A DNA stretch of 64,000 nt from DATBAX01 sp963762965 (GCA_963762965.1 CAVXME010000001.1:1550001-1614000); one strand, 5' to 3'. Numbered from the stretch's first letter, positions 43,089 through 51,895 are shown. The notes: a model not told the origin generated them from the sequence alone. Translations and numbers: made by a program.

Positions 43089-43750
43089 TCGAAGTCCGAA
43101 AAAATGTTCTGAAACAGAACGACATCGTGGCCCGCGCGCTTCGCGACCGCTTTCGCGCTGCCGGAGTGTTTGTCGTGAGCCTGGTCTCGAGCCCGGGGTC
43201 GGGGAAGACTGCACTCCTCGAAAAAACTCTCACTCTCCTTCGCCCAGATTATCGCGTGGCTGCATTAGTGGGAGACCTCGCCACCGAAAACGATGCGGCG
43301 CGCCTCGCGCGCAGCCAAGCTCCAGTCAAGCAAATCACGACCGGGACTCTCTGTCACCTTGAAGCCGCGATGGTGCAAGCCGCACTGGAAGATTGGGACC
43401 TCAACCAACTGGATTTCCTGTTCATCGAAAACGTGGGCAACCTGGTATGTCCTTCAGCTTACGATTTGGGTGAAGACCTTCGGCTCGTACTCATCTCGGT
43501 GACCGAGGGTGAAGACAAACCGCTCAAGTATCCCACCATTTTTAACAGTGCAGACGTGGCTGTCATCACCAAGGTTGACTTGGCGGCAGCGGTTGAATTC
43601 AGTTGGGAGACTGCCTACAACAATATTCAGGCGGTACGCCCGGGCATGCGGGTGTTTAAGCTTTCGGCCAAGACTGAAGCAGGCATGGAAGAGTATTTGA
43701 AGTTTCTGGTCGCACGCCTGGTCGAGTTGCGCCAGCCTGCTGTAGTCTAA
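43067..43750 (+). CDS. hypB: Hydrogenase nickel-insertion GTPase HypB
   Basis: A 227-residue SIMIBI GTPase that drives nickel transfer together with HypA. It has Walker A in LVSSPGSGKTALLEKTL, the metal-site segment TTGTLCHLEAAMVQAAL, switch FIENVGNLVCPSAYDLGE, the base-recognition NKVD-equivalent VITKVDL and SAKTEAGMEEYL. The N-terminal His-rich or CxxCGC extension of some HypB proteins is absent, so it probably does not store nickel. It overlaps hypA by 22 bases and the nickel permease follows after 31 bases. Confidence 0.94.
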   Translation: MRPEPRLIEVRKNVLKQNDIVARALRDRFRAAGVFVVSLVSSPGSGKTALLEKTLTLLRPDYRVAALVGDLATENDAARLARSQAPVKQITTGTLCHLEAAMVQAALEDWDLNQLDFLFIENVGNLVCPSAYDLGEDLRLVLISVTEGEDKPLKYPTIFNSADVAVITKVDLAAAVEFSWETAYNNIQAVRPGMRVFKLSAKTEAGMEEYLKFLVARLVELRQPAVV

Positions 43751-43781
43751 GAGACCTCTCAAGTAGCTTCGGACGAAACGC

Positions 43782-44606
43782 ATGATCGCTTTTCTTTCCA
43801 TTCTCGCGGTGGGGTTTTTTCTCGGGATGCGCCACGCCACCGACCCTGACCACGTTGTCGCGGTCACAACCATCGTCAGCCATCAACGCAACCGTTCGCG
43901 GGCGGCCCTGATTGGGGCGTTCTGGGGCGTCGGTCACACCGTCACCATCTTTGTGGTGGGCGCTGGAATCATTCTCTTTAATCTCGTCATTCCGGTGCGC
44001 CTCGGACTCAGCATGGAGCTGTCGGTCGCCGTAATGTTGATTGTTCTCGGCCTCGCCAACCTCGCCGGATTCTTGCGTTCCATGCCTCCCGGAGCAACGC
44101 CTTCTGGTTACCTCCACCATCATGACGGAGAGAAAATCGTCCACTCTCATCCCCATAGCCACGGAGACTACATCCATAACCATCCCCACTCTCATGAGCC
44201 TGAGGCCCATCCCCACGCGCCCAGCCAGACGCCGCTGGCTCGATTGGATCGCCGGCTCGGAAGCGTCGGCTTGTATCAATATTTCCGTCCCTTTGTGGTG
44301 GGCGTGGTTCACGGACTGGCCGGTTCGGCGGCGGTGGCTTTGCTGGTCCTGACCGCCATTCGCAATTCCCACTGGGCCATTGCGTATCTATTGATTTTCG
44401 GGGTAGGAACGATTGCGGGCATGATGCTCATCACCATGAGCCTGGCTTCCGCATTCACTTTAGTGGGAAAGGGCCGGCAAAAGTTCTCTCAGCGCCTGGC
44501 CGTGGCCTCCGGCCTGCTGAGCCTGGGTTTCGGCATTTTCGTGGCTTACCAGATTTGCTTCGTCAGCGGTTTGTTCACCGCCCACGCCCAATGGATCCCG
44601 CGATAA
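43782..44606 (+). CDS. Nickel/cobalt permease (NiCoT/NicO-like)
   Basis: A 274-residue inner-membrane transporter for Ni2+ (perhaps Co2+). The first helix carries FFLGMRHATDPDHVVAVTTI, equivalent to the HAxDADHI signature of NiCoT proteins, and GAFWGVGHTVTIFVVGAGI follows in the third. A large loop rich in His (HHHDGEKIVHSHPHSHG and similar, ~110-150) probably binds metal. The second half has three or four helices (FVVGVVHGLAGSAAVALLVL). It is 31 bases after hypB, so it likely feeds nickel to the Hyp pathway. Confidence 0.85.
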   Translation: MIAFLSILAVGFFLGMRHATDPDHVVAVTTIVSHQRNRSRAALIGAFWGVGHTVTIFVVGAGIILFNLVIPVRLGLSMELSVAVMLIVLGLANLAGFLRSMPPGATPSGYLHHHDGEKIVHSHPHSHGDYIHNHPHSHEPEAHPHAPSQTPLARLDRRLGSVGLYQYFRPFVVGVVHGLAGSAAVALLVLTAIRNSHWAIAYLLIFGVGTIAGMMLITMSLASAFTLVGKGRQKFSQRLAVASGLLSLGFGIFVAYQICFVSGLFTAHAQWIPR

Positions 44607-44691
44607 TTTGCGCAAGCAAGCTGCCAAGGTGCGGCGGTTTCCAGAGATTCTCACCACAGTGCTGCCGGATTTCTTTGCGACCCAGACTGAA

Positions 44692-44781
44692 TGGCGGAGG
44701 GAGAGGGATTCGAACCCCCGGTACCCGTTAAGGTACAGCGGTTTTCAAGACCGCCTGTTTCAACCACTCACACATCCCTCC
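44692..44781 (-). tRNA. tRNA-Ser(UGA), CCA encoded
   Basis: The acceptor arm GGAGGGA pairs with its complement at 44696-44702, giving a 90-base tRNA with a D arm (GTGAGTGGTTGAAAC), an anticodon arm GGCGGTCTTGAAAACCGCT with TGA in the loop, the long variable arm of serine tRNAs (TACC/GGTA), and a T arm with GTTCGAATC. The 3' CCA is encoded at 44692-44694. It stands alone between the nickel permease and the secreted TPR gene. Confidence 0.95.
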
Positions 44782-44862
44782 GCGTGAGAGTTATCGACAG
44801 TTTATCAGCACCTCAAAACCCATGTTTGGCAACTTTTAACTGCACACTTCTACAAGTGGACC

Positions 44863-45909
44863 TTAATTCTTCGGCAGAGCCAGCACAAACGTCCAGAATG
44901 CTTTGTCCTTCTTCAACTTGAGAATGGAGTCGTCCTTGGCAGGGTCTGGCATGGATTCTCCTTTGATGATGTTTGCACGGCGATCAAAGGCCTGCTGTAA
45001 ATGGATCCGCGCATCGGTTGCGTTTCCCTGCTCCGCATCCGCACAAGCAAGATTGTAGTAATTGAGTGGATAGTCAGGATCGCTTGCGATCGCCATCTCC
45101 GCCACGGCTCGACTGTCTTTGAGGTCTCCGCTCATGCCTAACGACATCACAAGCTGGTCCGTCGCCACGCGGCGAATGGTGATGGAGCTGGCGTCGTCGG
45201 GCATCGCATCGAGGGAGGCTTTATAGTAAGGCGCTGCCAGGCCAGGCGAGTTCTTGAAAAGCAGCGATGCCAATGTAAAGTAGTCAGCAGCGTTCGGTCG
45301 ATAGGTTAGATCGGGATGAAAATCCGTCAGCACGGCTTTCATCCGGTCGTCTTCGGCGGGAGTTTCTACCGTGCTTGAAATATGTATTTCGGCGCAGGTC
45401 CTGGCATTCCCTGCAAACCCGAACAAGTCGTGCTGATGATGGCCTCCCCCCAAACCCATGTCGACTAAATAAGACGTGGTGGCCAGGGTTTCTCCGGCGG
45501 CGTTTTTCACTTCGCCATCAAGGCGTTTCGAGACCAGCTTCGCGACGTGTTCGAGAATCGGGTTCATTCCGTCATTGCGGCAGCCTTCGGCTGATGGCTT
45601 GCCCGATAGATTTTCAAAGACAATATAGGACACTGTCAGGCCGCCGACGCCACCTTTACTGTACTGTGCCACTGGACGCGTGATGTTGTCATACACCGTG
45701 AACAACTCCGGCTTCCAGTCAGGTCCGGAAGGCAGTGCAATCGCGCCGGGCCCAAACCAGGTTACCAGCATCACCGGCCTGCCGGCCTCAGGCTGCTGAG
45801 CAAATGCTCTGCCAGGAAATGTCTGAGCAACGAACGCGAGGCTCACCAGAGCCGCGATGCGAGAGAGTCTGGCGAGTGGCCCATCTTTCACCGCGAAATT
45901 GTATCTCAT
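44863..45909 (-). CDS. Secreted TPR-containing protein, unknown function
   Basis: About 349 residues. The ATG at 45909 is preceded by GGGAGAAG and starts a signal peptide (AALVSLAFVAQTFPGRAFAQ). A ~150-residue beta-rich domain follows (VTWFGPGAIALPSGPDWKPE, GVGGLTVSYIVFENLSGK, MGLGGGHHQHDLFGFAGN). Then come TPR-like helices, including PDYPLNYYNLACADAEQGNA, which fits a TPR unit well. I do not recognise the N-terminal domain. The 5' end reading further left to 46011 would add residues without a ribosome site. The gene is isolated: tRNA-Ser at its 3' end and a large gap upstream. Confidence 0.65.
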   Translation of the reverse strand: MRYNFAVKDGPLARLSRIAALVSLAFVAQTFPGRAFAQQPEAGRPVMLVTWFGPGAIALPSGPDWKPELFTVYDNITRPVAQYSKGGVGGLTVSYIVFENLSGKPSAEGCRNDGMNPILEHVAKLVSKRLDGEVKNAAGETLATTSYLVDMGLGGGHHQHDLFGFAGNARTCAEIHISSTVETPAEDDRMKAVLTDFHPDLTYRPNAADYFTLASLLFKNSPGLAAPYYKASLDAMPDDASSITIRRVATDQLVMSLGMSGDLKDSRAVAEMAIASDPDYPLNYYNLACADAEQGNATDARIHLQQAFDRRANIIKGESMPDPAKDDSILKLKKDKAFWTFVLALPKN

Positions 45910-46271
45910 GAAGCTTCTCCCAAACTGGGCCGCCTGCCAATTGTTGCGATGCACAAGATTCGCTGCAAAGAATGTGCAGGATTCTGCACTTTTCCTTACT
46001 CCGGGGGCCATCCCGACATCGCCCGGCTTCTCCGACGCCGGACTAAGTGGCTATTCCCCAAAGGCTTGGCCCGAAAGCCGCCATGGGCGGGCGATCCCAC
46101 GGATTTGGCTGCGCAAGTGCTTCTTTCCTTAGCACTAAAAGAGGCCGTACCAAAGCATGACCTTTACTCTCATCCAATGTTCTCGACACTTCACTTTAAG
46201 CCGTTCCGGCTGGCGGATCGGCCCCTTGCATCGCCTTTCCTGAATCCCATCACCTATGCCTCTTTTGAAGG

Positions 46272-46298
46272 GTGGCTCCAGAAATGGAGCCACTTTTT
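46272..46298 (+). terminator. Intrinsic terminator without an obvious gene
   Basis: GTGGCTCC and GGAGCCAC form a perfect 8-bp stem around AGAAAT, followed directly by TTTTT. The structure is a textbook Rho-independent terminator on the plus strand. No supported gene lies between it and the tRNA-Ser region, so it may end a small RNA or stray transcripts. Confidence 0.65.
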
Positions 46299-46316
46299 CT
46301 TGCGGGCTGGAGGAGA

Positions 46317-46474
46317 TTCGTATCAGGGCACGGCTTTATAGCCCCGCCGTATTGCGTGAAAATCTAAGAACGCGCTTCAGCACCTGCGATTGCAGTCTGA
46401 CAGCCAGCAGCGGCTAAAGCCGGATGATCTTTGCGAGTTTTCGGCACGGCCGGAAAGCCGTGCCCCGATACGAA
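46317..46474. repeat. GTATC-GGGCA foldback repeat, copy 2
   Basis: The two ends (46317-46337 and 46454-46474) are inverted repeats matching at 20 of 21 positions, starting TTCGTATC and carrying GGGCACGGCTTT. The centre (~115 bases) is non-coding. The right half, with a hairpin CGGCACGGCC/GGAAAGCCGTG-type fold, matches the right half of copy 1 at 37339-37415. Confidence 0.75.
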
Positions 46475-46564
46475 CCAACTTAAGGTGAGCGACGCAATCC
46501 CGCCGCCTCAGTTACACTTGAAAATTCGTCCGGTGCTTCCTGACGAAACGTTCATGAGGTGACA

Positions 46565-48013
46565 ATGCGTCTGCAACTCGCCGCAGTTCTTTTTGTGCTG
46601 GTCACGATCGCCAATGCGCAAACGCCGCCGCAGAAATCCAGCTACGCGCCGGAAAATCCGCCCTCCGAGGAGAGTGCCTATTCGCGGCAACTGCGAAGCG
46701 AGTTGGCGGCCCTGCGTGACGCCGCACTCACCGACGACTATGCCTATCAGCAACTGGCGCACCTGACCGAGAACATTGGCCCCCGTCCGGAAGGATCGCC
46801 ACAAGCTCAGGCGGCGGTAAATTACGTTGCCGACGAACTGCGCAAGCTGGGCCTGGAAGTGCGGCTCGAAGAAGTGCAGGTTCCGCGCTGGACGCGCGGC
46901 GTAGAAACTGCCGAACTGGTGGAGTATCCGGGACAGGCTCCGGGAACCACGCAAAAGATCGTGCTTACGGCATTAGGCGGGAATACGCCAACCACGGCGG
47001 AGGGTCTGACCGCTGAAGTGGTGGTGGTGAACAATTTCGATGAATTGAAAGCCCTGGGCCGCAGCAAAGTTGCGGGGAAGATTGTGTTGTTCAACGTCCC
47101 ATTCGACACCAGAAAAGCTGACGCCGGGCGCGCCTTCGACGGTTACAGCGAAGCCGTGGCCTACCGCGCCGGCGGCGGAAAAGCTGCCGCCGAGTTGGGC
47201 GCCGCCGGATCTCTGGTCCGCTCCGTGGGTACCGCCGACTACCGCCTGCCGCATACGGGCTATAGCACGGACGCCGGCATTCCGCAGGGTGCCGTCGCCA
47301 GTGAGGATGCTGACTTGATCGCCCATCTGGCGGCACAGGGAAAAGTACGCCTGCATTTCATCCTGACCTCGAAGACCGGGGCCCGCACGCTTTCTTACAA
47401 CGTGGTGGGCGACTTGAAAGGATCGGAGCATCCCGAACAGGTGGTGATCGTTTCCGGGCATCTCGATTCCTGGGATTTGGGCCGGGGTGCGATTGATGAC
47501 GGCGCGGGAGTCGTGATCGCCATGGAGACCGCACAACTGATTCAGCAACTGCACCTGCATCCCAAACGCACCCTCCGCGTGATTGCCTGGATGGATGAGG
47601 AGAATGGCGGAACCGGACACGATGCCTATGCCAACGCCCACGAGTCGGACCTCTCAAACCATGTGGCCGCCATCGAGAGCGACTCAGGAGCCGGGCACCC
47701 GCTGGGTTTCGAAGTCAAGGTAAGCAACAATGCGCTGCCTTTCCTGCGTCCGGTGCAGACGATTCTTGAGAGCATTGGAGCGAATATTATTCAGCAAACC
47801 GATTCCAGCCCCGAAGCGGACATCGCCCCCTTATCGAAGGCAGGCGTTCCCGCGCTGGGCCTCATGCAGGATGGAAGAACTTACTTTTATTACCACCACA
47901 CCGCCGCCGATACGCTCGACAAGGTTGTGCCTCAGGAACTGCGTGAAAATGCTGCCGCCATGGCCGTCATGGGATATGCTCTGGCCAACCTGCCGGAACC
48001 GTTGCCCCGGTAG
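46565..48013 (+). CDS. Secreted M28-family metallopeptidase
   Basis: A 482-residue exported zinc peptidase, probably an aminopeptidase or dipeptidase (PGCP/Q-type). Signal peptide LQLAAVLFVLVTIANAQT. A protease-associated (PA) domain is inserted at ~120-260. The M28 zinc ligands are at hand: VSGHLDSWDLG (His, Asp), DDGAG (bridging Asp), WMDEENGGTG (Glu base and ligand), IESDSG and the terminal YYHHTAADTLD (His). Start 46565 and a GTG at 46559 are both possible. It precedes the glycosyltransferase gene by 4 bases and likely shares its transcript. Confidence 0.88.
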   Translation: MRLQLAAVLFVLVTIANAQTPPQKSSYAPENPPSEESAYSRQLRSELAALRDAALTDDYAYQQLAHLTENIGPRPEGSPQAQAAVNYVADELRKLGLEVRLEEVQVPRWTRGVETAELVEYPGQAPGTTQKIVLTALGGNTPTTAEGLTAEVVVVNNFDELKALGRSKVAGKIVLFNVPFDTRKADAGRAFDGYSEAVAYRAGGGKAAAELGAAGSLVRSVGTADYRLPHTGYSTDAGIPQGAVASEDADLIAHLAAQGKVRLHFILTSKTGARTLSYNVVGDLKGSEHPEQVVIVSGHLDSWDLGRGAIDDGAGVVIAMETAQLIQQLHLHPKRTLRVIAWMDEENGGTGHDAYANAHESDLSNHVAAIESDSGAGHPLGFEVKVSNNALPFLRPVQTILESIGANIIQQTDSSPEADIAPLSKAGVPALGLMQDGRTYFYYHHTAADTLDKVVPQELRENAAAMAVMGYALANLPEPLPR

Positions 48014-48017
48014 AATT

Positions 48018-49673
48018 GTGACCTTGGCCAATGCAACAACTCGACTCGATCCGCTCGAAAAGTGGCTCAACTTCCGTCCTGTTTTCGCTACAGCGATCAT
48101 TCTGGCCGCCGGGTTCCTGATACGAATCCGCGCCGCCTATGGAATCTTCCTCGATCCCGACGAGGCGCTGCATTTCTTCGAAGCCAATAAGGATTCTTTG
48201 CCGGACGCCTATCAGGCGAGTCTCATCATTTCCCATCCGCCGCTGCTGGTTCTTGTGCTCCACTACTGGAGAATTTTGGGCACTTCCGAGATTGTGCTTC
48301 GTTTTCCCTCCATTATCGCCGGCACAATTTTCTGCTGGGTCGCGTTTAAGTGGCTGACGGTTTTATTCGGCAGAACGGTGGGCTGGATCAGTTTGATTTT
48401 TCTTACTTTTCTCCCGCCCATGATCGCGCTTTCGACGGAAGTGCGGCAATATGCGCTGCTGCTGGTATTCGCCATGTCGGCTGCCTCTTTGCTGGAACGA
48501 GCGCTGGCGGAAAACTCCGCGAAACTCATGGCGCTGTCGTTACTTTGTCTCTACCTCGCCATGCTGTCTCATTACTCGGCGTTTCTCTTCGCCGCAGCCC
48601 TCGGGGTATATGCCATCTTGCGCATGGCGACGCAACGCGTTTCTACGAAAGTGATCGCAATCTGGGTAGCTGGACAGTTTGTTGGTCTGGGAATCGCCGC
48701 GCTGCTGTATGTGACGCATCTCAGGCATCTCGGCGAACGTTACGGCGGCGCGCAAGCCACGCGGGGATGGATGGGCGGCGCGTATCTGCACAATTCCTAC
48801 TTCGATCCCAGCCGCACCAATCTGCTGTTGTTTATCCTGGCCCGAACCGGCGGAGTGTTTCAATATGTTTTCGGGCAGCTGGTGGTGGGGGACCTGGCCT
48901 ATCCGCTATTCGTCGTTGGGATTGTGTTCCTGCTGAGAAGAAAAGTTGCTGCTGGAAAACTGGGGGTTGATCCTCGATTGCTGGGAGTTTTTCTTCTCCT
49001 GCCATTCGCGTTGAATTGCGCGGTCGCTGTGGCGGGAAGGTATCCCTACGGGGGCACGCGTCATTCTTCATTTCTTCTGATTTTCGCCATCGCGGGAGTC
49101 AGCGTGTTTCTTGCCAAAGTCACAGGTGAGCGAACAGGACGAGGAGTTGCCGTCGCGATCCTGATTGTGGTCTTCTGCAATGTTTTCGCTACGCATCATC
49201 AACCCTACATGTCTCGTGCCGATCAGAGCATTGCGCAAATGGATGGGACCATAAATTTCATGCGTCAGCACATGACGCCCGCAGACGCCATCTTCGTGGA
49301 CAACCAGACCAGCATTCTGCTGGGACATTATCTATGCCAGCAAAAGCCGTTTGAGTTCGATCGCTCCGTTCCCGGGTTTCGCAGCATTCAGTGTGGCGGC
49401 TATCGCGTGATTGCCACCGGCGGCGAGGACTTCCGCTTTACCGCAGAAAGTTTTCTTCGCCGATGGAATGAAATGGTTCCCAAGTACGGGCTCAAATCCG
49501 GCCAACCGGTTTGGATCGTTCAGGCGGGATGGAACATTGATCTGACCCAGGAATTACAAGAGCAGATCCCGCAGTTCCGTACTCTCCAGGCGCAGCCGTT
49601 CGGGCGCAACATTTCGATCTTCAAGCTGACGGTCGCTCAGCCGATGCCTACGCCCGCAGCTTCTAGCTATTAG
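48018..49673 (+). CDS. Membrane glycosyltransferase, GT39/ArnT-like (GT-C fold)
   Basis: About 551 residues with a dozen or so transmembrane helices in the first ~400 and a periplasmic C-terminal domain. The first periplasmic loop has the acidic motif GIFLDPDEALHFFEANKD, the GT-C catalytic Asp region, followed by SHPPLLVLVLHYWRILGTSE, as in dolichyl/undecaprenyl-phosphate-dependent mannosyl- or arabinosyltransferases. The GTG start at 48018 is 4 bases after the M28 stop. Its last codons (PAASSY and stop) are made of repeat DNA (see 49664-49742). Acceptor unknown; protein or lipid glycosylation fits. Confidence 0.78.
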   Translation: MTLANATTRLDPLEKWLNFRPVFATAIILAAGFLIRIRAAYGIFLDPDEALHFFEANKDSLPDAYQASLIISHPPLLVLVLHYWRILGTSEIVLRFPSIIAGTIFCWVAFKWLTVLFGRTVGWISLIFLTFLPPMIALSTEVRQYALLLVFAMSAASLLERALAENSAKLMALSLLCLYLAMLSHYSAFLFAAALGVYAILRMATQRVSTKVIAIWVAGQFVGLGIAALLYVTHLRHLGERYGGAQATRGWMGGAYLHNSYFDPSRTNLLLFILARTGGVFQYVFGQLVVGDLAYPLFVVGIVFLLRRKVAAGKLGVDPRLLGVFLLLPFALNCAVAVAGRYPYGGTRHSSFLLIFAIAGVSVFLAKVTGERTGRGVAVAILIVVFCNVFATHHQPYMSRADQSIAQMDGTINFMRQHMTPADAIFVDNQTSILLGHYLCQQKPFEFDRSVPGFRSIQCGGYRVIATGGEDFRFTAESFLRRWNEMVPKYGLKSGQPVWIVQAGWNIDLTQELQEQIPQFRTLQAQPFGRNISIFKLTVAQPMPTPAASSY

Positions 49674-49742
49674 CTGCTAGCTTGAACCACGGGATCAATC
49701 GCAATGGAATGGCTAGAAGCTAGGAGCTAGGAGCTAAAAGCT
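49664..49742. repeat. CTAGC/GCTAG foldback repeat overlapping a stop codon
   Basis: Left words CTTCTAGCTATTAGCTGCTAGC and right words GGCTAGAAGCTAGGAGCT and GAGCTAAAAGCTGA form a loose inverted repeat. It is related in style, but not sequence, to the CTAGGCG element. It overlaps the last codons and stop of the glycosyltransferase gene and nearly reaches the stop of the convergent GH5 gene. Confidence 0.6.
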
Positions 49743-49744
49743 GA

Positions 49745-50896
49745 TCACTTGAGCCCGAGAGCTCTCAGCGTCACGTCATCCGGAACAGCGGCCGCAGTGG
49801 GATTGGATTTCGTCACCACCCCAAATCCCCCGCTATAGTCCCACATGGCCCAACCCATTCCGTAACGTTCGAGTGAAGTGCGTACATCGTGGAGCCAGGC
49901 CGCACGGTCTTGCGGGTCGGCATATTTGCGGAAGACGCCAAACTCATTGCAGATGATGGGAACATTGCGCCGCTTGGCCCAATCCGCCACCAGACTAATT
50001 TCCGTGCCGATGCGCGCAGCGTCCCAGTGTTCTATTCCATATCGCAGAACGTATAGCCGATTCGCTTCCTCCGTCACCTGCGCGGCAACTTTTTCCGCCG
50101 ATTCAGGATTCGACGGATACGCCAGCCCCGCTTTTTCGTTGTGCCAGAAATTCACTGCCCAGGTGGCTCCCTGGTGAGTAAAAATGCCGGGATCATAAAA
50201 ATGGAAGTTGTAAATGACGTTCGCATCGTGCAGCGGTTCGAGGAACAGCAGTTCGTCGTCCGCCGAATACCTGGCGCCGGTGGCGATGATGGTATGTTGC
50301 GGGGCTCCTTCGCGAATCGCGGCTGCGACTTTAGCCTGAATACCATACCAGCGATAGCGGTCGCGCAGTTCCGGCTCATTCATGATTTCGAAGAACACTA
50401 AATCCGGGTTGAACGTGGAATAGTGCCGCGCCAGCGCCCGCCAATACTCGCAAAACTGTTCGACGAAATCGTCGTCACTTCCGAGCTTTGCCTTGAAGTC
50501 GCTGTCTGGATGAATGTCGATGGTCACAGCCAAGCCCTGGTCCAGGATCATCTTTACCGCGGCATCCAGATATCCGAGATAGTCGGCGGGAATTTCATCC
50601 GCATGACCGTGCCGGAACATGGGCTGGGGATTGACGCTCAGTCTCACGTTGTCGAATCCCATGGACTTGATCAACGCAATGTCCCGCGCAGTCATCCAGT
50701 TCTCGAAATGTTCTTTGGTGTAACCCTTGGGATCGTAGACCTGGGCGAACCACTCACTGGCATTGATGCCATGTTGCAGATGGGCCAGCCGCCGTTGCGC
50801 GACTCCCGCAGGTCCGCTCTGGGCGTGAAGCGAAGCGGCAAGACACGCGAAGAGGATCCATCCGAAAATGCGTGCAAGGGAATGAGTGTGCTTCAT
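49745..50896 (-). CDS. Glycoside hydrolase family 5 endo-glucanase, exported
   Basis: A 383-residue beta-glycanase of the cellulase A type. Signal peptide LARIFGWILFACLAASLHAQ. The (beta/alpha)8 barrel shows FDNVRLSVNPQPMF, GLAVTIDIHPDSDF, VFFEIMNEPELRD (acid/base Glu in NEP), IYNFHFYDPGIFTHQGA and IICNEFGVF, whose Glu is the nucleophile. Substrate is probably beta-1,4-glucan or mannan; the family is broad. It converges with the glycosyltransferase gene and follows the YfgM-like gene on the same strand by 95 bases, where short ACGAC-type repeats fill the gap. Confidence 0.88.
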   Translation of the reverse strand: MKHTHSLARIFGWILFACLAASLHAQSGPAGVAQRRLAHLQHGINASEWFAQVYDPKGYTKEHFENWMTARDIALIKSMGFDNVRLSVNPQPMFRHGHADEIPADYLGYLDAAVKMILDQGLAVTIDIHPDSDFKAKLGSDDDFVEQFCEYWRALARHYSTFNPDLVFFEIMNEPELRDRYRWYGIQAKVAAAIREGAPQHTIIATGARYSADDELLFLEPLHDANVIYNFHFYDPGIFTHQGATWAVNFWHNEKAGLAYPSNPESAEKVAAQVTEEANRLYVLRYGIEHWDAARIGTEISLVADWAKRRNVPIICNEFGVFRKYADPQDRAAWLHDVRTSLERYGMGWAMWDYSGGFGVVTKSNPTAAAVPDDVTLRALGLK

Positions 50897-50991
50897 CGAA
50901 GGTCAGCCATCCTTGTTGATTTGAATGAAGATGAAACTCTGAGGAAAACCACAAAAAGCCAACGACGAACGACCAAGGACCAACGACGGGT

Positions 50992-51732
50992 TTACTTCAA
51001 CTCCAGCAACCTCTGCGCTGCAATCTGATTAGCGGCCGATGGAGCTACCGGCGACGACGGATTCTCTTTCTGCACCTGTTCGTAGATTTGTTTGGCGTCC
51101 ACCGGCTGCCCGTTGGCTTTGTAAGTTTCGGCTAATTCCAGTTGCGCCGTGGCCTTACTCACGCTTGCAGTGGGTTTGTCGATCAGCTGTTTGTAGATGG
51201 CAATGGCGTCCTTGGGGCGGTTGGTATCACGGTAGACCGAGGCCAGGGCAAAGTTCGCCAGCGCAGCCAGATCGTCGTCATGCACCGACGCCACGGCCTT
51301 CAACTGGCTCTCGGCCGCCGCGTGGTCGCCCAGATCTTCCGCGGTCAGTCCCAGGAAATAGCGGGCAAAGTCCGCCGATTTGGTGTGGGGATAGTTGTCC
51401 ACCACAGTTTGCAATTGCTTGTGGGCTGCGGTGGCGCGCTCCGCAGCGGAAGCAAAGCTGGGATATTCCGGCTGTGGCGGCATCCCGGCGGGACGGACAG
51501 GGGTATCGAGCGTGCGCGTCGCATCGCCCAGTTCAACGCTGGCTTTTAGATCCTGCTGGTTCATGAAATACCAGCTTCCGAAAGCGGCAGCCGCCACCAC
51601 CACGAGGATGACCGCGCCGGCGATGACTTTGTTCTTGTGCTCGACCGACCAGTGAGCGGTGGCCTCGGCCGCATCGATGGTGACTTGGCTGAAGCGATCT
51701 TGTTTCAGTTGATGACGGGTTTCTGCGCGCAC
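50992..51732 (-). CDS. YfgM-like membrane-anchored TPR protein
   Basis: A 246-residue protein. A cytoplasmic N-terminus (HQLKQDRFSQVTIDAAEATA) precedes one transmembrane helix (KVIAGAVILVVVAAAAFGSW) and a periplasmic domain of TPR pairs (QLQTVVDNYPHTKSADFARY, ALASVYRDTNRPKDAIAIYK, QLELAETYKANGQPVDAKQI). This architecture is that of YfgM/TPR_21 proteins, which assist secretion at the SecYEG translocon. It lies downstream of the MacB-like permease with a repeat between, so co-transcription is uncertain. Confidence 0.78.
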   Translation of the reverse strand: MRAETRHQLKQDRFSQVTIDAAEATAHWSVEHKNKVIAGAVILVVVAAAAFGSWYFMNQQDLKASVELGDATRTLDTPVRPAGMPPQPEYPSFASAAERATAAHKQLQTVVDNYPHTKSADFARYFLGLTAEDLGDHAAAESQLKAVASVHDDDLAALANFALASVYRDTNRPKDAIAIYKQLIDKPTASVSKATAQLELAETYKANGQPVDAKQIYEQVQKENPSSPVAPSAANQIAAQRLLELK

Positions 51733-51815
51733 GAACTTCCCTTCTAACTACGACGGTGGGCTGGCAAACTCTCAGTTTAACAGGGCTAAATTGACAGCGT
51801 CAAAGGTCAGGCTTT

Positions 51816-51893
51816 GGGCTCTAGGCGTTAGGCGCTAGGATTCCTAGCTCATGAGACCGAGTCCTAGAGCCTAACGCCCAGAGCCTAGCGCCC
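51816..51893. repeat. CTAGGCG-type foldback repeat, copy 2
   Basis: GGGCTCTAGGCGTTAGGCGC and the following CTAGGA on the left are answered by TCCTAGAGCCTAACGCCC and AGAGCCTAGCGCCC on the right, 77 bases in all. The words and order match copy 1 at 591-670. It ends within 3 bases of the permease stop codon. Confidence 0.75.
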
Positions 51894-51895
51894 GT

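Larger units (their letters stand above)
45910..46564. other. 655-base gap with orphan terminator and a foldback repeat
   Basis: No convincing gene. A 130-codon plus-strand frame (45949-46341) lacks a ribosome site, has flat codon bias and ends inside the repeat. The gap holds the plus-strand terminator at 46272-46298 and the GTATC-type element at 46317-46474, listed separately. What transcript the terminator serves is unclear; the nearest plus-strand gene upstream ends 1.7 kb away. Confidence 0.5.

Noticed and set aside
45949..46341. A 130-codon plus-strand frame in the large gap
   Set aside because: No ribosome site, flat third-codon-position use, runs into a repeat and through a terminator hairpin; no recognisable domain apart from a chance CxxC.
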